Virus record (IMG/VR): IMGVR_UViG_3300037961_004087
Span: 1 to 60,234 of that record
Direction: 5' to 3' (one strand)
Length of the DNA stretch: 60,234 bases
Source of the DNA: a virus
Below, piece after piece: positions 57,911-60,234 of the stretch; position 1 is the first letter of the stretch, and the number at the start of each line of letters is the position of its first letter. The translations under genes and the position numbers were made by a program. The notes below the pieces were generated by a model, which was not told the DNA's origin, ran no database searches, and was given only the letters and a program-made list of their open reading frames with translations.

Positions 57911-57920
57911 TATTATACAC
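57911..57920 (-). promoter_or_regulatory. -10-only element before a virion gene
   Basis: The minus strand reads GTGTATAATA, identical to the decamer at 6917-6926. It lies about 33 bases before the ATG at 57878. No -35 match is seen at normal spacing. It may be a late promoter for the phage sigma-like factor. Confidence 0.35.
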
Positions 57921-57928
57921 AAAAATGG

Positions 57929-60234
57929 TTAAGATGTTGAAATAGAGGCGGAAATAAATTGCTCCGTAAGTTTCATAGACGCAGAACCTCCGGCAGGACC
58001 AGCACCGTGAAACTTTGCATCGTAATCACCAGCAAGCCAAGTCATAGATGTATCGTTGTGGAAACGGTAAAAAACGTCATATGCATTATTTTCTGATAAG
58101 AAATTAGGATCTAACACAATCTCAGTCTCGTTCTGTTCTACAACAAAGGCATCAGCCGCTCCGGTGTCTTGATCGTTGTAAGTCCCCTGTGTAAATTGTG
58201 GTGCTGTTTTTGATGATGAAACTATAAATTCCGTTTGGTTTTGTGCGTCAATTACTTGACGAGGTTTAGGGTCAGTAACTACATAGGATTGAATTTGTGG
58301 AGCTAAGAAAGAAAGATCCAAATCTTTCCCATTTGTAGACTCTATAATGTCTAATCTAATTGGTCCTTTAAATCCACTACTCAAAATAGTGCCGCTAGAA
58401 ATTGTGTTTGTAACGTTGACCCCAATACCCTCATATTTGAGTTTTACTGGGACACCCTCACCTACACCAGCAATATCAGCAACCTCAGTGACACGTAATA
58501 CCACGTTTTTACTTTCTATTCCAACCTTATCTCCCACACTAAATCCCGTACCAAATCCATTACCATTGTAAATGATTGATTTGATTTGATTACTAGTCAA
58601 ATCAGTGATAAATGAAGGGTTTTCATTAAATGGGGCCTGTGTCTTTGGAAACATTTGGTGATCCAGTCCATCTAGTAATATGTTGATTTCCGATTCATGC
58701 CAATTATCTGCAACTGATGGGACACCTTGTTCGTAAGAAAAATATCTATATGGTAATAGTTTACCAACCCGCGAGGTGACAATAGGCCAAAATTGCTCAT
58801 CTGCCAAGGGTGGATCGAAAAACGATGGTGTTGGATTTGTCAGGTCTATAGTAGCATTAGAGAACATAAGAGAGCCAGATTCCAAGTATTGTGTAACATA
58901 ATAACCGTCGTTTGCATGTACTTCTGCTCCTGCATACGAGGTATCTTCATGCAACAACCATCTAGCCGGTCTTTTAAAGTCCACTGTGCTACTTGGTACA
59001 GGTGCGAAATAATTCCAAACAATCGGTTCTCCTGCTGCATTTTGACCAGATAGCTCTTTCTTCAAACCATTTCGATTCGATAGTGTTACTGAAGAACCGG
59101 TATCATCGTAAGCAATTATTCTATTCCAGCTAAAAGCACTGTTGTTGTTAAAGTTTGTAGTATTACTTGTTCTGTCTAAATACATGTCATAGGCATAATC
59201 TATATCTGGATTGTAATGGTGGACTGCAAATACTCTTGGATCATATACAGTTTGATTTCTTGGATGTTCATGGAATATTCTAGCGGCAAGCAAAGCATAG
59301 CCTATTTTTTGGTAGTCTGGCAGAGGACCAGCCGCTCCCCAAGTATGTGTAATGTCAAAGGAAACACCCCCGCCAAATTTAAATTCTGCTGATACATCAT
59401 TTCCCATGCCATACTTGTTGTCAGTGGTAATTGTAATAGACTTTGTTGCTCTAACTGTTGTGAATGTACTAATTACACCAAACGCATTAGGACCAAGCCG
59501 CATGGATGGCGGTGCCCACTGAAACGCACCGTCACCAGTTTGACCCAGAAACGAACCGATAATATTCTTCTCTGTAGCCCAATAACACTGCTTGCTCAAA
59601 CCATTATAGCTATATTTGTATATATCATCTATATCTGATCCATACTTAAGTCCGTTTTGAATGTCAAATAACTGATTTTTATAATTAAATTTATCTTGAA
59701 ACTCTCTGGTTTCAAAACATCTAGTAACTGGTCTACTGAAGTCAAATTGGGTTCTGTGAATTTCAGATTCCATCCCCGTTCTCACTTCTTTGGTCGTTGT
59801 AGTAAGATTTTGAGGGCTACTAGTATTGTCTGGATCTTGAGGTGGATTTGCCTTTTTGCTTCCAAATTGCTGATAAGCCTCGATCTTTAATGGTCTAAAC
59901 ATTAATGTTCCGCCAATAGGTTTAAAATCAAAGGCACTATCATTTTCAGAATATTTAGGTGTCTCACCCTGTACGGCTTCTACCTTTCTAAGGTATTCGT
60001 TTGCACCCTTGTATATGTTTGTATCTCTAGCTGGAACCCCAGCCTCATACATATCAGCCAATTTATGAATACTGTAAAGCGGGCTACCATTGACACCAGA
60101 GGGTGAAGCGTTAAGAGCTATATCTGCTGGTAACTGTACTAAAGCTGTTGATCCGTTGACAGTTTCCTGAAAAAACATAGAACCTTCTGGATGAAAATGA
60201 CATCTTGACCATCTGTGGTCTATGTCGCCATCAA
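57929..60234 (-). CDS. Large virion structural protein (5' end outside the window)
   Basis: At least 767 residues. The frame continues upstream of the ATG at 60178 without a stop to the window edge, adding DGDIDHRWSRCHFHPEGS, so the true start lies beyond 60234. Visible features are an N-terminal part with ETVNGSTALVQLPADIALNA, a central section (NAFGVISTFTTVRATKSITI, FAVHHYNPDIDYAYDMYLDR) and a beta-rich C terminus (VGDKVGIESKNVVLRVTEVA, FIVSSSKTAPQFTQGTYNDQ). Size and composition suggest a baseplate or tail-fibre protein. No enzymatic motif is seen. Confidence 0.75.
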   Translation of the reverse strand, partial: DGDIDHRWSRCHFHPEGSMFFQETVNGSTALVQLPADIALNASPSGVNGSPLYSIHKLADMYEAGVPARDTNIYKGANEYLRKVEAVQGETPKYSENDSAFDFKPIGGTLMFRPLKIEAYQQFGSKKANPPQDPDNTSSPQNLTTTTKEVRTGMESEIHRTQFDFSRPVTRCFETREFQDKFNYKNQLFDIQNGLKYGSDIDDIYKYSYNGLSKQCYWATEKNIIGSFLGQTGDGAFQWAPPSMRLGPNAFGVISTFTTVRATKSITITTDNKYGMGNDVSAEFKFGGGVSFDITHTWGAAGPLPDYQKIGYALLAARIFHEHPRNQTVYDPRVFAVHHYNPDIDYAYDMYLDRTSNTTNFNNNSAFSWNRIIAYDDTGSSVTLSNRNGLKKELSGQNAAGEPIVWNYFAPVPSSTVDFKRPARWLLHEDTSYAGAEVHANDGYYVTQYLESGSLMFSNATIDLTNPTPSFFDPPLADEQFWPIVTSRVGKLLPYRYFSYEQGVPSVADNWHESEINILLDGLDHQMFPKTQAPFNENPSFITDLTSNQIKSIIYNGNGFGTGFSVGDKVGIESKNVVLRVTEVADIAGVGEGVPVKLKYEGIGVNVTNTISSGTILSSGFKGPIRLDIIESTNGKDLDLSFLAPQIQSYVVTDPKPRQVIDAQNQTEFIVSSSKTAPQFTQGTYNDQDTGAADAFVVEQNETEIVLDPNFLSENNAYDVFYRFHNDTSMTWLAGDYDAKFHGAGPAGGSASMKLTEQFISASISTS

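Noticed and set aside
1-60234. Insertion sequences, transposases, integrase or attachment sites.
   Set aside because: No transposase or integrase motif and no flanking repeats were seen on either strand.

Overview
The window is a contiguous part of a large, AT-rich tailed double-stranded DNA phage genome. Its phage character rests on densely packed genes with overlapping stop/start codons, a self-encoded nucleotide and replication set (class I ribonucleotide reductase, dCMP deaminase, dNMP kinase, MazG-like protein, DnaB-type helicase, DnaG-type primase, RecA-like recombinase, two SSB-like proteins, a split DNA polymerase III alpha), PhoH, a small sigma-like factor, and virion-type proteins at the right end. 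Two signs suggest a host in or near the Planctomycetota: a Tat-type DUF1501 protein at 26422, a family very common in that phylum, and a small secreted Cys/PVR-rich protein at 1414. This host call is an inference. The permuted tmRNA is not a known planctomycete trait as far as I can say, so it does not confirm the call.

Layout. 1-2783: small genes, a staphylococcal-nuclease-like protein, a circularly permuted tmRNA gene, tRNA-Asn and a dCMP deaminase. 2784-4040: promoter, two small genes, an SSB gene and a structured RNA ending in a strong terminator. 4060-7718: promoter, membrane protein, glycosyltransferase, small conserved genes, sigma-like factor, abundant-type Gly/Ala/Thr-rich protein, terminator. 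7730-11355: an envelope/lysis-like module with a membrane-anchored PAS protein, a holin-like protein, a papain-fold peptidase, a thioredoxin-like lipoprotein and small membrane proteins, then a terminator. 11367-32811: promoter, nucleotide metabolism and DNA replication/recombination, then the DUF1501 protein, a PAP2 phosphatase, a virion-associated-type protein, and the start of a glycan cassette.

32839-37921: a second replication block. DNA polymerase III alpha is split into two genes with a DnaQ-like exonuclease and an FkbM methyltransferase between them, followed by a second SSB-like gene. 37923-54680: the main glycan cassette, with about 18 glycosyltransferase, methyltransferase, SDR, cupin, CMP-sugar synthetase, nucleotidyltransferase and GDP-fucose synthase genes. 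54677-56531: an HTH-nuclease, a possible annealing protein and a zinc-ribbon protein, closed by a bidirectional terminator. 56595-60234 (minus strand): three virion-type genes, the last running off the window.

Most of the plus strand looks like a few long operons started by a shared sigma70-type promoter (TTGACA or TTGCAA, exactly 17 bp, TATAAT; three of five share CGTAGAC just before the -10). The most unusual items are the phage-borne permuted tmRNA with a readable tag, the clean polymerase split after the third catalytic Asp, the unassigned structured RNA, the PAS/papain/thioredoxin envelope module, the exported DUF1501 protein, and the size of the glycan cassette.
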